Assembly: GCA_902463235.1 (NCBI GenBank)
Contig: CABQER010000001.1
Location: forward strand, 62,001-126,000
Length of the DNA: 64,000 nt
Direction of reading: 5' to 3'
Source of the DNA: an uncultured Faecalibacterium sp.
GTDB lineage: Bacteria; Bacillota; Clostridia; Oscillospirales; Ruminococcaceae
Below the pieces are notes generated by a model. That model made no database searches and was not told the DNA's origin. It worked only from the letters and a program-made list of their open reading frames with translations. Position numbers and translations under genes: made by a program. This document shows positions 1-7,920 of the stretch, piece by piece. How positions within the stretch are numbered: position 1 is the first letter of the stretch; each line of letters starts with the position of its first letter.

Positions 1-774
1 CCGCCCGCTGTACACTTTGCCGTGCTTTGTCATGTACCACATGGCCGGCGGGTCATCATAACGGAATTTCTGACCGTCAAGTTCACGGTGGCATTCGCGC
101 ACACGTTCATCACCTGACGAGCTCCAGATATATTCCTCCACCCCAGCGGATTCCTGCCTTGTGCGGGTCAGATTCGCGCTCAGGGTGCCCACCTGGTCAC
201 GCGCAAGAAGATTCGCTTTTGACTTGGTCACATCAAACCGGCGTTGAATTTCATTGGAAATCGCCGCCGGGGTGCGGCCTTTTGCGAAACCCTCAATAAT
301 GACGTTCTCCATATCATCGAAGCAGTCGCTTTCAATGCTGGTAATGAAGCTGACATTTTGCTCAACCCATCTTTTAAGCATCAGGTCGTATCTTTCGCCG
401 AGAAAGAAATCATCATGGATATCCACTCCCAGCGTGGCGCGCACGCTGCGCTGCCATTCTTTGAGTTGCCGCCGGTCGGTGTAGTCAGCGCACCGGCGAA
501 CATCTCGTTCCAACGGATCGGTTTTCAGCCGCCGACTGAGCCGGTCACGCATAATGCGGAACCTGTTCTGGATGCGGCGAACCATGTCGCTGTATCCATC
601 ATGTCTGATGCTGCCGGAGCCGGTTTTCTGTTCTTCCGCAACGATAGCCAGAATTTCAGGCATGGATTCTCGCACAATCTTCTGCAGTTCTTTCAACCGC
701 CGATTTTCGATTGCGCGCATCTTGCTTTCTGCCCACTGCGGATACTCCGGCTCGATCTTTGATTTTTTCGTCAT
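1..774 (-). CDS. Phage minor head (head morphogenesis) protein, Mu gpF/SPP1 gp7 family, 3' end missing
   Basis: This reading frame is open from an ATG at 774 to the left edge (258 codons seen), so the C-terminus is outside the window. The N-terminus is charged and helical. Near the visible end it carries the family signature: W, then SSSGDERVRECH, then LDGQ and YDDPPAM, as in the Mu F / SPP1 gp7 minor head domain. In related phages this protein sits at the portal and helps assemble the procapsid. It follows terminase and portal genes in the expected order, but a tRNA block and two terminators separate it from the portal. Family assignment is strong; the detailed role is inferred. Confidence 0.85.
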   Translation of the reverse strand, partial: MTKKSKIEPEYPQWAESKMRAIENRRLKELQKIVRESMPEILAIVAEEQKTGSGSIRHDGYSDMVRRIQNRFRIMRDRLSRRLKTDPLERDVRRCADYTDRRQLKEWQRSVRATLGVDIHDDFFLGERYDLMLKRWVEQNVSFITSIESDCFDDMENVIIEGFAKGRTPAAISNEIQRRFDVTKSKANLLARDQVGTLSANLTRTRQESAGVEEYIWSSSGDERVRECHRELDGQKFRYDDPPAMWYMTKHGKVYSGR

Positions 775-868
775 TGAAAAGCGCCCGGTCATGCCGGGCC
801 CATTATTCTTCACAGGCATATCCACCTCTTTATCTTTCTGGGAACCATCTTCCCTTTGCAGGCATCAA

Positions 869-904
869 AAAGACCCTGCATCTCCACCTTGATGCAGGGT
901 CTTT
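869..904 (-). terminator. Perfect 13-bp hairpin between tRNA block and minor head gene
   Basis: AAAGACCCTGCAT (869-881) and ATGCAGGGTCTTT (892-904) form a perfect stem with a 10-nt loop, followed by a short T run when read on the minus strand. It looks like an intrinsic terminator for minus-strand transcripts coming from the tRNA genes. The minor head gene downstream would then need read-through or another promoter. Confidence 0.65.
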
Positions 905-1104
905 GTTCTTATGGCATGCAGCACTTGAATTTTGACCTTTTGCTTACAGCGCGCATCCGTCCAAGCGCGAAGCGGAAGGAACGCGGTTTATGGCTCCGCG
1001 CTGGCTCTGTTATGGAACAGGCCAGAACACTTCGCAGCGGTCTGTTAGGAGCAGGGTCAGTGCTCCCTCATGCCATCGAGGTGCCGATTACGGTGTACGG
1101 CGGG
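905..1104. other. 200-nt stretch without a clear gene, between tRNA-Thr and a terminator
   Basis: I see no convincing gene here. On the minus strand a frame stays open for about 52 codons but has no good start or ribosome site. A GGAGCA/TGCTCC hairpin and other GC-rich inverted repeats lie just downstream of the tRNA-Thr CCA end. It could be trailer RNA, a decayed tRNA or tRNA-like gene, or an unrecognised small RNA. Confidence 0.3.
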
Positions 1105-1181
1105 TGGTGCTGGGGGTGGGGATTGAACCCACAGCCTGACGTTTACAAGTCGCCTGCTCTATCCTATTGAGCTACACCAGC
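1105..1181 (-). tRNA. tRNA-Thr(TGT), CCA encoded
   Basis: The minus strand folds as a cloverleaf: acceptor GCTGGTG paired with CCCCAGC (one mismatch), D arm GCTC/GAGC, anticodon loop CTTGTAA giving anticodon TGT, T arm GTGGG-TTCAATC-CCCAC, and an encoded CCA. The anticodon stem is imperfect (a G-T pair and an A-A mismatch at its end), so some decay is possible. It is the last of three tRNA genes in the phage late region. Confidence 0.85.
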
Positions 1182-1188
1182 ATAAAAG

Positions 1189-1261
1189 TCGAGGGTACCG
1201 GGCTCGAACCGGCGGTCTGGGAGTCAAAGGCCCATGCCTTATCCAACTTGGCCAACCCTCG
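1189..1261 (-). tRNA. tRNA-Gln(TTG), CCA not encoded
   Basis: The acceptor stem CGAGGGT/ACCCTCG is perfect. The anticodon loop CTTTGAC gives anticodon TTG, and the T loop is TTCGAGC. The discriminator A is followed by C, so CCA would have to be added after transcription, unlike its two neighbours. It lies 7 nt from tRNA-Thr and 3 nt from tRNA-Gly, so one precursor is likely. Confidence 0.88.
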
Positions 1262-1264
1262 ATA

Positions 1265-1340
1265 TGGAGCAGTCAACGGGGCTTGAACCCGCGGCATCCT
1301 GCTTGGAGGGCAGGCGCTCTACCAACTGAGCTATGACTGC
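1265..1340 (-). tRNA. tRNA-Gly(TCC), CCA encoded
   Basis: The acceptor stem GCAGTCA/TGACTGC is perfect, the anticodon stem is CCTGC/GCAGG with loop CCTCCAA (anticodon TCC), the T loop is TTCAAGC and CCA is encoded. It is the first gene of the three-tRNA block and lies just after a terminator-like hairpin. Confidence 0.93.
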
Positions 1341-1343
1341 AAA

Positions 1344-1392
1344 CAAAAAGAGCCTTTGCGAGGGACGCTTTCACGTCACCTGCAAAGGCTCT
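1344..1392 (-). terminator. Terminator-like hairpin between CPCC gene and tRNA-Gly
   Basis: GAGCCTTTGC (1350-1359) pairs with GCAAAGGCTC (1382-1391) around an inner GACG/CGTC hairpin. The minus-strand RNA then reads TTTTTGTTT. It sits 14 nt after the CPCC stop codon and directly before the tRNAs. It may end the packaging/portal transcript or mark an RNA processing point. Confidence 0.7.
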
Positions 1393-1405
1393 CAACGCCA
1401 ATATT

Positions 1406-1603
1406 TTAGTCAAACACCTTTTTGCCTTCGGCAAACTTCTTTTTAGCTTCGTTCAGGCTGATGCGGTTATAACCGCCGCGATAATCAGGATCCGCTCTCT
1501 GCACGCCATCATTTACCCAGCCGCACACAGGGCATTCCTCAAAATCGTTGTCTTCATCAAAGCTATGCTGCCCACATACCGGGCAGAGGATTTTCTCAGT
1601 CAT
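1406..1603 (-). CDS. Small zinc-binding protein, Cys-rich CPCC family
   Basis: The 65-residue protein matches the CPCC family: CPVCG at the N-terminus, ECPVCGW about 20 residues later, then DPDYRGGYNRISLNEAKK. The two CxxC pairs probably bind one zinc ion. I chose the ATG at 1603 because it overlaps the portal-fusion stop and starts just before the first cysteine pair; a longer frame from 1651 would lie inside the portal gene. Function is unknown in the family. It is coupled to the unusual portal fusion and could act with that fusion's C-terminal domains, but this is a guess. Confidence 0.8.
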   Translation of the reverse strand: MTEKILCPVCGQHSFDEDNDFEECPVCGWVNDGVQRADPDYRGGYNRISLNEAKKKFAEGKKVFD

Positions 1604-3965
1604 CTTCGATTCCTTCCAGTTCAAGCTGACGTTTATAGTAATCTTCCCCATCGTCAGGCTTGAACATCGTTCTTACGCCCTTCTCTGGGGAACCTTTTGC
1701 AAAGTCATTTTTCTTCGCGTCATACCGGCACACAAGGCCATCTTTTGTCTTGTAGCCTTTTATGCCGTTTCCGCACGGGCTTTCCAAAAGTTGAACCGCC
1801 CGCTTTTCGTACTGCTCCTTTGTCGTAATGCCATCGGGAGCGTACTCAGCGGCGTGGGTTCTGCCATTTTGCCAGTGGTTGTTCAGCTTCTGCTTGTTGG
1901 GGAATCCTTTCACCTTGAAAGTGTTCGCGCCTTTTGCCGAAACTGCGTTAGAATTTATTTTAGCATGACTTCGAGAATCATTCAAGTCTTTTGATGAATT
2001 TTCCTTGCTCGATGCATCTTTTGATGATGTAGAGCCGCCAGAATTGGAGAACTTTCCATCTTCGTCCCGCTTGTGCTTGCTGGGGTCAAAATCGTCCAGC
2101 GTCAAGCCCAGCTGGTCAATGTATTCTTCCACGCTCCTGCGGAACGGCTCGAACACAAGACCGCCGGGAACATCCTGCGCAAGGATTTGTTCCGGGGGCA
2201 TCCATGTGGCTGTGAACATTTCTTCCTGGTCGCACCGCGGTACACCATCATAGGCGTTGACGCGATAGATTTGAACGGGAAGAACTTCATCCGACTTTCC
2301 TTTGCAGTTGCCCAGATAGGTAATGTCGCCAACGTCGATGTTAAATTCTTCTTTCGCTTCTCTGTGGAAAGCAACGCTCGGCGTTTCTCCCGGTTCGATG
2401 TGACCGCCGGGGCCACACCATCCCTGACCATCGGAACGCCTGCCGCAAAGGATTCTGCCATCGTTCAGGACAAAGCCTGCCACATAGCCGCAATCGCTCT
2501 CATCTGTAACAATGGGATTCTCCTGCCGGCTGAAATCGCCAGATGTAGGAATCTGCCCTCTGGCATCCGTCAAGCCCCAATCTTGTTCCTGATTGAGGTC
2601 CGTTTCCGTGAGGATGTTTTCGGGGTCGAACTGCTTATCCTGCACCAGTGCCCGGCGGACCTCGGTAGCCTCCAAGATTCCGTTTGTGACGTATGTGGAT
2701 GCGGTCTGTGCTCTGGTAAGCTGGGCTGCTGCCACCGCCTGATCCTGCGTTGCCTTTTCATCGTCAGACGGGCTCCATGCGCTCTTGTAAGTGACGGTAT
2801 ACTCCGGCACTTCCTTGATTTCGCCGCTCCATGTCATGCCGCGCAGGACAAGTTCCACAAGTGTCCGGGTGTTGTCGCGCAAATCGCCGGACTGGATGCC
2901 GCCCACGAACTCCTTGTAATTTTCAAGGTCGCTTTCGCCGGTTGCGTTCTCGCCCGCCGGAGAGCGGCCAAAGAGCCGCGTTTGCGGAATATGGCTCACA
3001 GCGGACAGCATAGCACAGGCATTGTCCAAAATGTCTTTAACACCCGCCACAGACAGGGATTGAATGCCGACATCCTCGCCGTCTGCGTCGATAAAGACCA
3101 TATTCAGCAGGTTGCGGGCAAGGTCAAGCATTTCCATACGCTGAAGAACTGCATCCTCACCGTCTGCCGTAGAAAGCACATTGGCAAGGTTCTTCATCTT
3201 GTAGGTTGCCATAGACAGCCGTTCCAGCAGGCGAATGGAATAGCCCGGTCCGATGCTTGCGTTCCTCAATTCCTCACGGATGCGCATATACTCCGGGATG
3301 CCCCACGTCCTGTAGAGGTTGGCCAGCGTAGATCCTTCTGGAATGTCGGAATTATGGAAAATCAGGCAACGGGAAGAATGCACGGTGTAGTTGCCGTACA
3401 CGCTGCTTACCTGATAATACTCCGGGATGCCGGTGCCGCCCTTGCGGTAGTCTTCATCGTCCGGATTGTTCTCATACCCGTTGATCCACAGCGGGAACAT
3501 TTCATTCCGGCCATACACCAGCAATTCATCAACGCCGTGCACATCCCGCCAGTTCAGCGGTTCCTGCAAGAGCCGACCATCATCCACCAGCATAACGACA
3601 GCAGCACCGCCAAACAGCCGGGCCCACCGAAGCGCCTTTGACAGCTTGCTTTGATAGTGTATAGTCTGCAGGCGGTCGTCCAACTGCTTTTGCAGGTCTT
3701 TGTCCTTGATTCCAAGGTCAATGCCGTTTTTGGTAGCATCGTCCGCAGGGGCATCAATGATGGTCGAGAATAGCCCGTTTCCTGCATAAAGGTCGGCCAA
3801 TTCCGCATCCGTCACAGCTGCACCGGTTGCCCACTGGTAATACTCGGTGCTGTCGTGCTGGGTACCATACTTATTCAGAACGTTGTAATAGCCGTCGAGG
3901 CGAAGCTGCGTTTTGATTTTTCCGGGGATAACTCTTTTCACCTTTTTCTCCTTTCCGGCTATCAT
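1596..3965 (-). CDS. Portal protein fused to a NUDIX hydrolase domain and a C-terminal PBECR-like nuclease domain
   Basis: At 789 residues this is far longer than a usual portal of about 450-500. Residues 1 to about 460 resemble DUF1073-type portals, which form the DNA entry ring of the head. Residues about 490-615 are a NUDIX domain with a near-complete box: G521, E527, R535, E536, E539, E540. A low-complexity linker with KHKRDEDGKFSNSGG follows at 629-645. Residues about 685-789 (NHWQNGRTH, ITTKEQY, CRYD, TMFKP) look like the phage Barnase-EndoU-ColicinE5-RelE-like nuclease group. Its ATG overlaps the terminase stop. The domain fusion is seen directly. That the extra domains act in the new host cell after ejection, or protect the packaged genome, is inference. 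Confidence 0.85.
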   Translation of the reverse strand: MIAGKEKKVKRVIPGKIKTQLRLDGYYNVLNKYGTQHDSTEYYQWATGAAVTDAELADLYAGNGLFSTIIDAPADDATKNGIDLGIKDKDLQKQLDDRLQTIHYQSKLSKALRWARLFGGAAVVMLVDDGRLLQEPLNWRDVHGVDELLVYGRNEMFPLWINGYENNPDDEDYRKGGTGIPEYYQVSSVYGNYTVHSSRCLIFHNSDIPEGSTLANLYRTWGIPEYMRIREELRNASIGPGYSIRLLERLSMATYKMKNLANVLSTADGEDAVLQRMEMLDLARNLLNMVFIDADGEDVGIQSLSVAGVKDILDNACAMLSAVSHIPQTRLFGRSPAGENATGESDLENYKEFVGGIQSGDLRDNTRTLVELVLRGMTWSGEIKEVPEYTVTYKSAWSPSDDEKATQDQAVAAAQLTRAQTASTYVTNGILEATEVRRALVQDKQFDPENILTETDLNQEQDWGLTDARGQIPTSGDFSRQENPIVTDESDCGYVAGFVLNDGRILCGRRSDGQGWCGPGGHIEPGETPSVAFHREAKEEFNIDVGDITYLGNCKGKSDEVLPVQIYRVNAYDGVPRCDQEEMFTATWMPPEQILAQDVPGGLVFEPFRRSVEEYIDQLGLTLDDFDPSKHKRDEDGKFSNSGGSTSSKDASSKENSSKDLNDSRSHAKINSNAVSAKGANTFKVKGFPNKQKLNNHWQNGRTHAAEYAPDGITTKEQYEKRAVQLLESPCGNGIKGYKTKDGLVCRYDAKKNDFAKGSPEKGVRTMFKPDDGEDYYKRQLELEGIEDD

Positions 3966-5359
3966 ATCAGACTGCGTACATCAAAGATGCCGCCCTCATA
4001 CAGCGCAAGGGCCACCGCATCAGCGCGGTCAGGGCTGGTCAGGCCACGCTTCTTCAAGGCATCCTTGCTTTCAAGCTTCAACTTTGCAGGAGCACCGCTA
4101 AAGATATATTTGCGGGTGGTAAGCTGCCCTATCAGGGTTGAGTCGTTCGGGATGTGCAGGGTGCCCGCCGTGGCCATATCCCGTAGGACCGCCCACATCC
4201 ACGTTGCGATATCTGCATAGCGCCCGGCGGCTTCCTTGTCCGGCACAGCGCTGGAGAAGTTTACCGGCACGACCATCAGCTTGGTTAGCTTCTGCCGAAT
4301 CTTTTCTCGGTTGAGTATGTCGGTCACGCCTCCGCCAACGCCGGTGTCATCAATGACCGCGTAAATCAGACCGCGGTACTGCGGATACGCTGCACGCATG
4401 GTTTTATATATCGCAATGATATCGTCTGCCGTAGCGTATAGGTCTTGACCATGGCGCGTGACCAGCTTTTGGATATCTCCATCAATGTTCTGTGCAATGG
4501 CCGTATCATCGTTGCCAAAGCGGGCTACGTCACACCCGATGGATATCCGGGCTGGAGCACAATGTTCCAGAGGTTCAGTATTGACGGCCTTTGTTGCGAG
4601 TGCCATCGGAATAAAGACATCATCCTCATTCTCCGGGAACTCTCCGTCAACACGGACACGGACTACATTGCTGTTCTTGCCGAACTTCCGCTCCAAGTCA
4701 GCGATATTCTGCTTATTCGTGCGGGGGCTGTCCCTACTGGACACCTTCATGCAGTAGTAGGACTGGGCGTCCACGGTGTGCGAATCGTGGAATGTGCCAG
4801 TGTTCTGCGTTGGGTTTCCGCACATCAGTAAGCGGTTGTTATCGCCGGAAAGCGTGCCCTGTATAGCCTCCATGATGGGGTCAGCAACACCAGATGCCTC
4901 ATCCACCACGAAAAGCATATTGTCTTCGTGGAAGCCCTGCATATTCTCCGGCTTGGTGGCTGTTCGAGCCACGGCGAACCAGCGTTTCTCATGTCCTCTC
5001 ATGTAAACACGAGTCTTTGTCCATACAAGCATAGCCTGCAAGACAGGGCTGCGTTCCTGCCACTTGGCAATCTCAGCCCAGAGGACATCATTTAACTGCT
5101 GACGAGTCGGAGCCGTGCACACCACGCGTGGATACGGGAAGCAGGACAGAAACCAAAGGACTAGGTTCGCTTCAAAAGCAGTCTTGCCAACGCCCTGTCC
5201 TGAGCGAATTGAAACCTTGCGGTGTTGTGCAATAGCTGTGGCGGCTTCTTTTTGCCACGGATCAGGCTTGAAGCCAGTGACCTCTTTGAAGAACAAGCAA
5301 GGGTCTTTACGGTACAGCGGGATCCGCTTGGCAAAGACTTCACGTTGTCTCCGTGCCAT
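3962..5359 (-). CDS. terL: Phage terminase large subunit
   Basis: The ATPase-nuclease motor that packages DNA through the portal. The protein has the Walker A motif SGQGVGKT near residue 55, the Walker B-like FVVDEASG, an ATPase coupling segment CGNPTQNTGTF, and C-terminal nuclease acidic residues (GCDVARFGNDDTA, VIDDTGVGGG, DRADAVALAL). The frame also extends upstream to a TTG at 5404, but that segment is only Arg-rich shadow of the small-subunit gene, so the ATG at 5359 is preferred (465 residues). It overlaps both the small subunit and the portal, consistent with one operon. Confidence 0.93.
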   Translation of the reverse strand: MARRQREVFAKRIPLYRKDPCLFFKEVTGFKPDPWQKEAATAIAQHRKVSIRSGQGVGKTAFEANLVLWFLSCFPYPRVVCTAPTRQQLNDVLWAEIAKWQERSPVLQAMLVWTKTRVYMRGHEKRWFAVARTATKPENMQGFHEDNMLFVVDEASGVADPIMEAIQGTLSGDNNRLLMCGNPTQNTGTFHDSHTVDAQSYYCMKVSSRDSPRTNKQNIADLERKFGKNSNVVRVRVDGEFPENEDDVFIPMALATKAVNTEPLEHCAPARISIGCDVARFGNDDTAIAQNIDGDIQKLVTRHGQDLYATADDIIAIYKTMRAAYPQYRGLIYAVIDDTGVGGGVTDILNREKIRQKLTKLMVVPVNFSSAVPDKEAAGRYADIATWMWAVLRDMATAGTLHIPNDSTLIGQLTTRKYIFSGAPAKLKLESKDALKKRGLTSPDRADAVALALYEGGIFDVRSLI

Positions 5360-6182
5360 CGTCCGCACCCTCCGCTTCCGTGTCTGCCGCCTCGACCGCC
5401 GCAACCCAATCGTCTACCAGCTCATTCTTGCCGCTGTTGCTCATTCTGCGTAGGTCGGTAAGCTGTTGTATCACCTTGGACTTCTGGCGCTGCACATCGG
5501 TCAATAGCCGCTCTAAGCGTTCCACGATAAGGTAGCTTGATTCGACGGTGGTTGATGTCTCCACGGTGGTGCCGGGGAGCCTTTCTTCCCGATCGACTTT
5601 GGCATCTATCCGCTCAATGTAAGCCTCCTTGTCGTGGGCTTCTTTTTCCTTGTCCTCGTCCAAGCGAGTAAACGATCTACCAGACTTAGAGGTATGCACC
5701 GATTGAATGTGCTGTTTCTTCTCTTGAACAGCGGAAATGCGTTGAAGCAGAAAAGCTTCCCGGGCGGTCAGCAGTTGGAGTTCCTGTATCAACAGGTCTT
5801 CTGCATCAACGTCCTTCGTGCAGTCCTGAATGGCTTTTTGGTTTTCCTCTGAAAAAGAACCAAACATCACCGCAGACCAGCCACCGTGTTTCAAGGCATT
5901 CTGGTTACCCGGCGGCGCGCCTCCATGGTTGCCAACTGCATTGACATTACCCAGCGGTGCGCCCGGCTTTGGCTTGTCATCCTGCGGGGCTTTCTGGACG
6001 CACTTGGAAGATGCACCCTTGGGGTGCGGCGGGGTGCGTTTCTTGGGTGCACCCTTTTGTGCATCCCAATAGCGCCTCTTCCACGATTTCACAGTGTTCA
6101 GCGATACGCCCAGCTTCTTTGCGATTTCGGTGCATCCCATCCCCTTCTTATAAAGGGTGAACGCATTATCTCGCGTTTCCAT
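5340..6182 (-). CDS. terS: Phage terminase small subunit
   Basis: The 280-residue protein starts with a helix-turn-helix segment (KLGVSLNTVKSWKRR, about residues 23-38) that would bind the packaging site. A Pro/Gly/Asn-rich linker with GAPLGNVNAVGNHGGAPPGN comes next, then long charged helices suited to oligomer formation. The GNxNAxxHG-type linker is typical of Firmicutes small subunits. It overlaps the large-subunit start by 20 bp. The length is toward the large side for the family. Confidence 0.87.
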   Translation of the reverse strand: METRDNAFTLYKKGMGCTEIAKKLGVSLNTVKSWKRRYWDAQKGAPKKRTPPHPKGASSKCVQKAPQDDKPKPGAPLGNVNAVGNHGGAPPGNQNALKHGGWSAVMFGSFSEENQKAIQDCTKDVDAEDLLIQELQLLTAREAFLLQRISAVQEKKQHIQSVHTSKSGRSFTRLDEDKEKEAHDKEAYIERIDAKVDREERLPGTTVETSTTVESSYLIVERLERLLTDVQRQKSKVIQQLTDLRRMSNSGKNELVDDWVAAVEAADTEAEGADDGTETT

Positions 6183-6252
6183 CTACATCGCCACCACTAT
6201 CCTTCTTCATTTTCTGTCCCGGTATCTACCCGGGCTGTTGTGTTGTTTCGAA

Positions 6253-6284
6253 GAAAAAGCGCCGACCGTTTGCAGAGCCGGCGC
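6253..6284 (-). terminator. Terminator after the queT-like gene
   Basis: GCGCCG (6259-6264) and CGGCGC (6279-6284) form a stem; on the minus strand the RNA continues TTTTTC. It lies 11 bp after the queT-like stop codon and would close the ParB-dpdA-queT transcript before the terminase genes. The remaining bases up to the terS start at 6182 show no gene. Confidence 0.55.
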
Positions 6285-6295
6285 CGTGTCCCCTC

Positions 6296-6757
6296 TCACA
6301 CGACCTTTGCGAGAGCGGTTTTGGAGATCATCAAGTTTCCCAGTTCCACGGCCAGGAATGTGCCCACGAACAGGCCAGCACTTGTCAGCCAGAACGGTGC
6401 ACCGACCATCATAGACAGTTCCACGCCGATGAACAGAGCCACGGACAGGGAGAGGATGACTGCTTTCCACAGAATCCCCAGCCTTTTCCACGGCCCCCAG
6501 ACCACCAGTGCGTATGCAGTCCCCTCAGCCAGCAGGCCAAAGAGCACATCGACCGGGCCGAAAGGACTCGTTGCATTTGCGATTGCAATCCCCAGCAGAA
6601 CCGCCGGGGCGTACCGCTTATCCTTGAACGGGAGAGCGCACAGCATATTAGCCACCCGGAACTGGACGACTCCCCATGACAGCGGGTTCAGGGTGGTTAA
6701 TGCGACATATAGAGCCGCGACAACTGCGGTTTGGCATAGGGCTTTGGTGTTTCTCAT
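6296..6757 (-). CDS. queT: QueT-type ECF transporter substrate-binding (S) subunit
   Basis: The 153-residue hydrophobic protein has about five membrane segments and family motifs ALYVALTTLNPLSWGVVQFR, with ALPF close by, and GIAIANATSPFGPVD. QueT/DUF988 proteins are predicted S components that bring queuosine precursors (preQ1-like bases) into the cell with a host energising module. Start chosen at the ATG at 6757, which follows GAGGGGG and avoids overlap with the upstream gene. In chromosomes queT usually sits behind a preQ1 riboswitch; here it is the last gene of a phage operon with a DpdA-like gene and a T-fold gene. The context suggests supply of a base for DNA modification. Confidence 0.85.
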   Translation of the reverse strand: MRNTKALCQTAVVAALYVALTTLNPLSWGVVQFRVANMLCALPFKDKRYAPAVLLGIAIANATSPFGPVDVLFGLLAEGTAYALVVWGPWKRLGILWKAVILSLSVALFIGVELSMMVGAPFWLTSAGLFVGTFLAVELGNLMISKTALAKVV

Positions 6758-6770
6758 ATTCCATGCCCCC

Positions 6771-7082
6771 TCATACCATAACGACCACATTGCCGTGGGA
6801 TGCGTCGTTCACCGCAGATTCGACCATGATCCAGCTGGGGTGTACATCCTCAACAAGCTTCTTCTTCAGCTTGCTGGCTGCTTCCTCGATGACAAGATTT
6901 TCACCTTCCAGACATTCACGGATGAACTTGTCGATTTCGCAGTAGTCCGGAATAATCTCTGCCGGCTCCATGGTCACAGTAAATTCATTGGTGTAGTCTG
7001 TCTTTCCGATGGGGCAGAAGCACCGGCATTTCTGCTTATAGACGATTTTACGCACGCCGTAGCGATTTTCAAACTTAGCCAT
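6771..7082 (-). CDS. Small T-fold enzyme resembling QueF/QueD (7-deazaguanine pathway)
   Basis: The 103-residue protein has CFCPIGKTDY (C23 and D29), which lines up by eye with the QueF active-site pair in CPKTGQPDF, though Cys and Asp are one residue closer together. IPDYCEIDKFI, then VIEEAA (E66/E67) and a late His (H95) fit a tunnel-fold protein with a Glu that anchors a purine-like base. QueF reduces preQ0 to preQ1; QueD makes carboxytetrahydropterin. I cannot tell which chemistry applies. It lies between the methyltransferase and queT with overlapping or close ends, so a role in making or altering a 7-deazaguanine base is likely. Confidence 0.6.
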   Translation of the reverse strand: MAKFENRYGVRKIVYKQKCRCFCPIGKTDYTNEFTVTMEPAEIIPDYCEIDKFIRECLEGENLVIEEAASKLKKKLVEDVHPSWIMVESAVNDASHGNVVVMV

Positions 7083-7920
7083 TGTTTTCTTCTCCTTTCG
7101 GCTTCTGAACGATGAACAGCAGCTCTTTTGCCTCACGCGGGAACGGAATTGCCATAAAGGCTGTAAGGAATGCAGATGGGACATAGGCTTTCATACGGGT
7201 GTAGAAGTCCCGCAGCGCCGGTTCCTGCTTGGAATAGAACTCGTCCATCTCCCGGACGCTGGTGACCAGACCAACCTCCTGCACAATGCTGAATCCGATT
7301 TCGGCCAGCTTGGCTTTCAGTTCATCGTAGCCCCACTCATAGACATGAGCGCGGTACTGGGTCTGATACCCATTGCCCGGGGTGTTCGGACAGGAGAGAA
7401 ACATCTTTGCACCCGGCTTCATCACCTTGTAGCATTCTGCAAGGCTTTTTGCGCCGTCCGTAGGGTGCATATGCTCAATGGCAGAGGTGTAAATCACAAA
7501 ATCGGCAAACCCCGCCGGGATGACTTTCGACATCTCAGCAACGTTGCCCAGCTTCCAACCCACCCGGAACGGGTAGTAGGAAGTCAGATCTTTAGGTTCA
7601 AGGTTCTTTGCGGTTGCGCCGCGCATAGCCTCTTTGATGTTCGCTTTGCTGATGTCTACGCCGGTATAGGATGCAATATCCTTTGCGTAGTAGCGCAGCA
7701 GCGGGAGCATCAGAGAGCGGCCGCAGCACACATCCAGCACGTTCATGCCCTTTTTCGCCATGTGGGCGGCGGCAAGGTGCTGGATATAGTTCATTACGTC
7801 CAGATTGGTGAAGAAACCGTCTCTGAACTGCATATAAAAATTCCGCATCTGGTAGGTGGTGCAGAGAATTTTTTCTCTGTCCATGCCATCCTCAACGCGG
7901 TATACGATATCTTTATCCAC
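7075..7920 (-). CDS. Class I SAM-dependent methyltransferase in the deazaguanine cluster
   Basis: Motif I is VLDVCCGRS, with GVDIS as the ribose-binding acid strand, NVAEMS, FVIYTSAIEHM as the motif IV region and MKPGAKMFLSCPN after it: a standard Rossmann-fold methyltransferase. The preferred start is a GTG at 7920, preceded by AAAGGA at good spacing and overlapping the dpdA stop by 8 bp; an ATG at 7941 would lie deeper in dpdA. The target is unknown. As it is sandwiched between DpdA-like and T-fold genes, methylation of a deazaguanine side chain or of a precursor is possible, but a separate role cannot be excluded. Confidence 0.8.
   Translation of the reverse strand: MDKDIVYRVEDGMDREKILCTTYQMRNFYMQFRDGFFTNLDVMNYIQHLAAAHMAKKGMNVLDVCCGRSLMLPLLRYYAKDIASYTGVDISKANIKEAMRGATAKNLEPKDLTSYYPFRVGWKLGNVAEMSKVIPAGFADFVIYTSAIEHMHPTDGAKSLAECYKVMKPGAKMFLSCPNTPGNGYQTQYRAHVYEWGYDELKAKLAEIGFSIVQEVGLVTSVREMDEFYSKQEPALRDFYTRMKAYVPSAFLTAFMAIPFPREAKELLFIVQKPKGEENNG

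Noticed and set aside
5359..5404. Longer terminase large-subunit start (TTG at 5404)
   Set aside because: The extra residues are only Arg-rich read-through of the small-subunit gene, and the ATG at 5359 gives a normal length.
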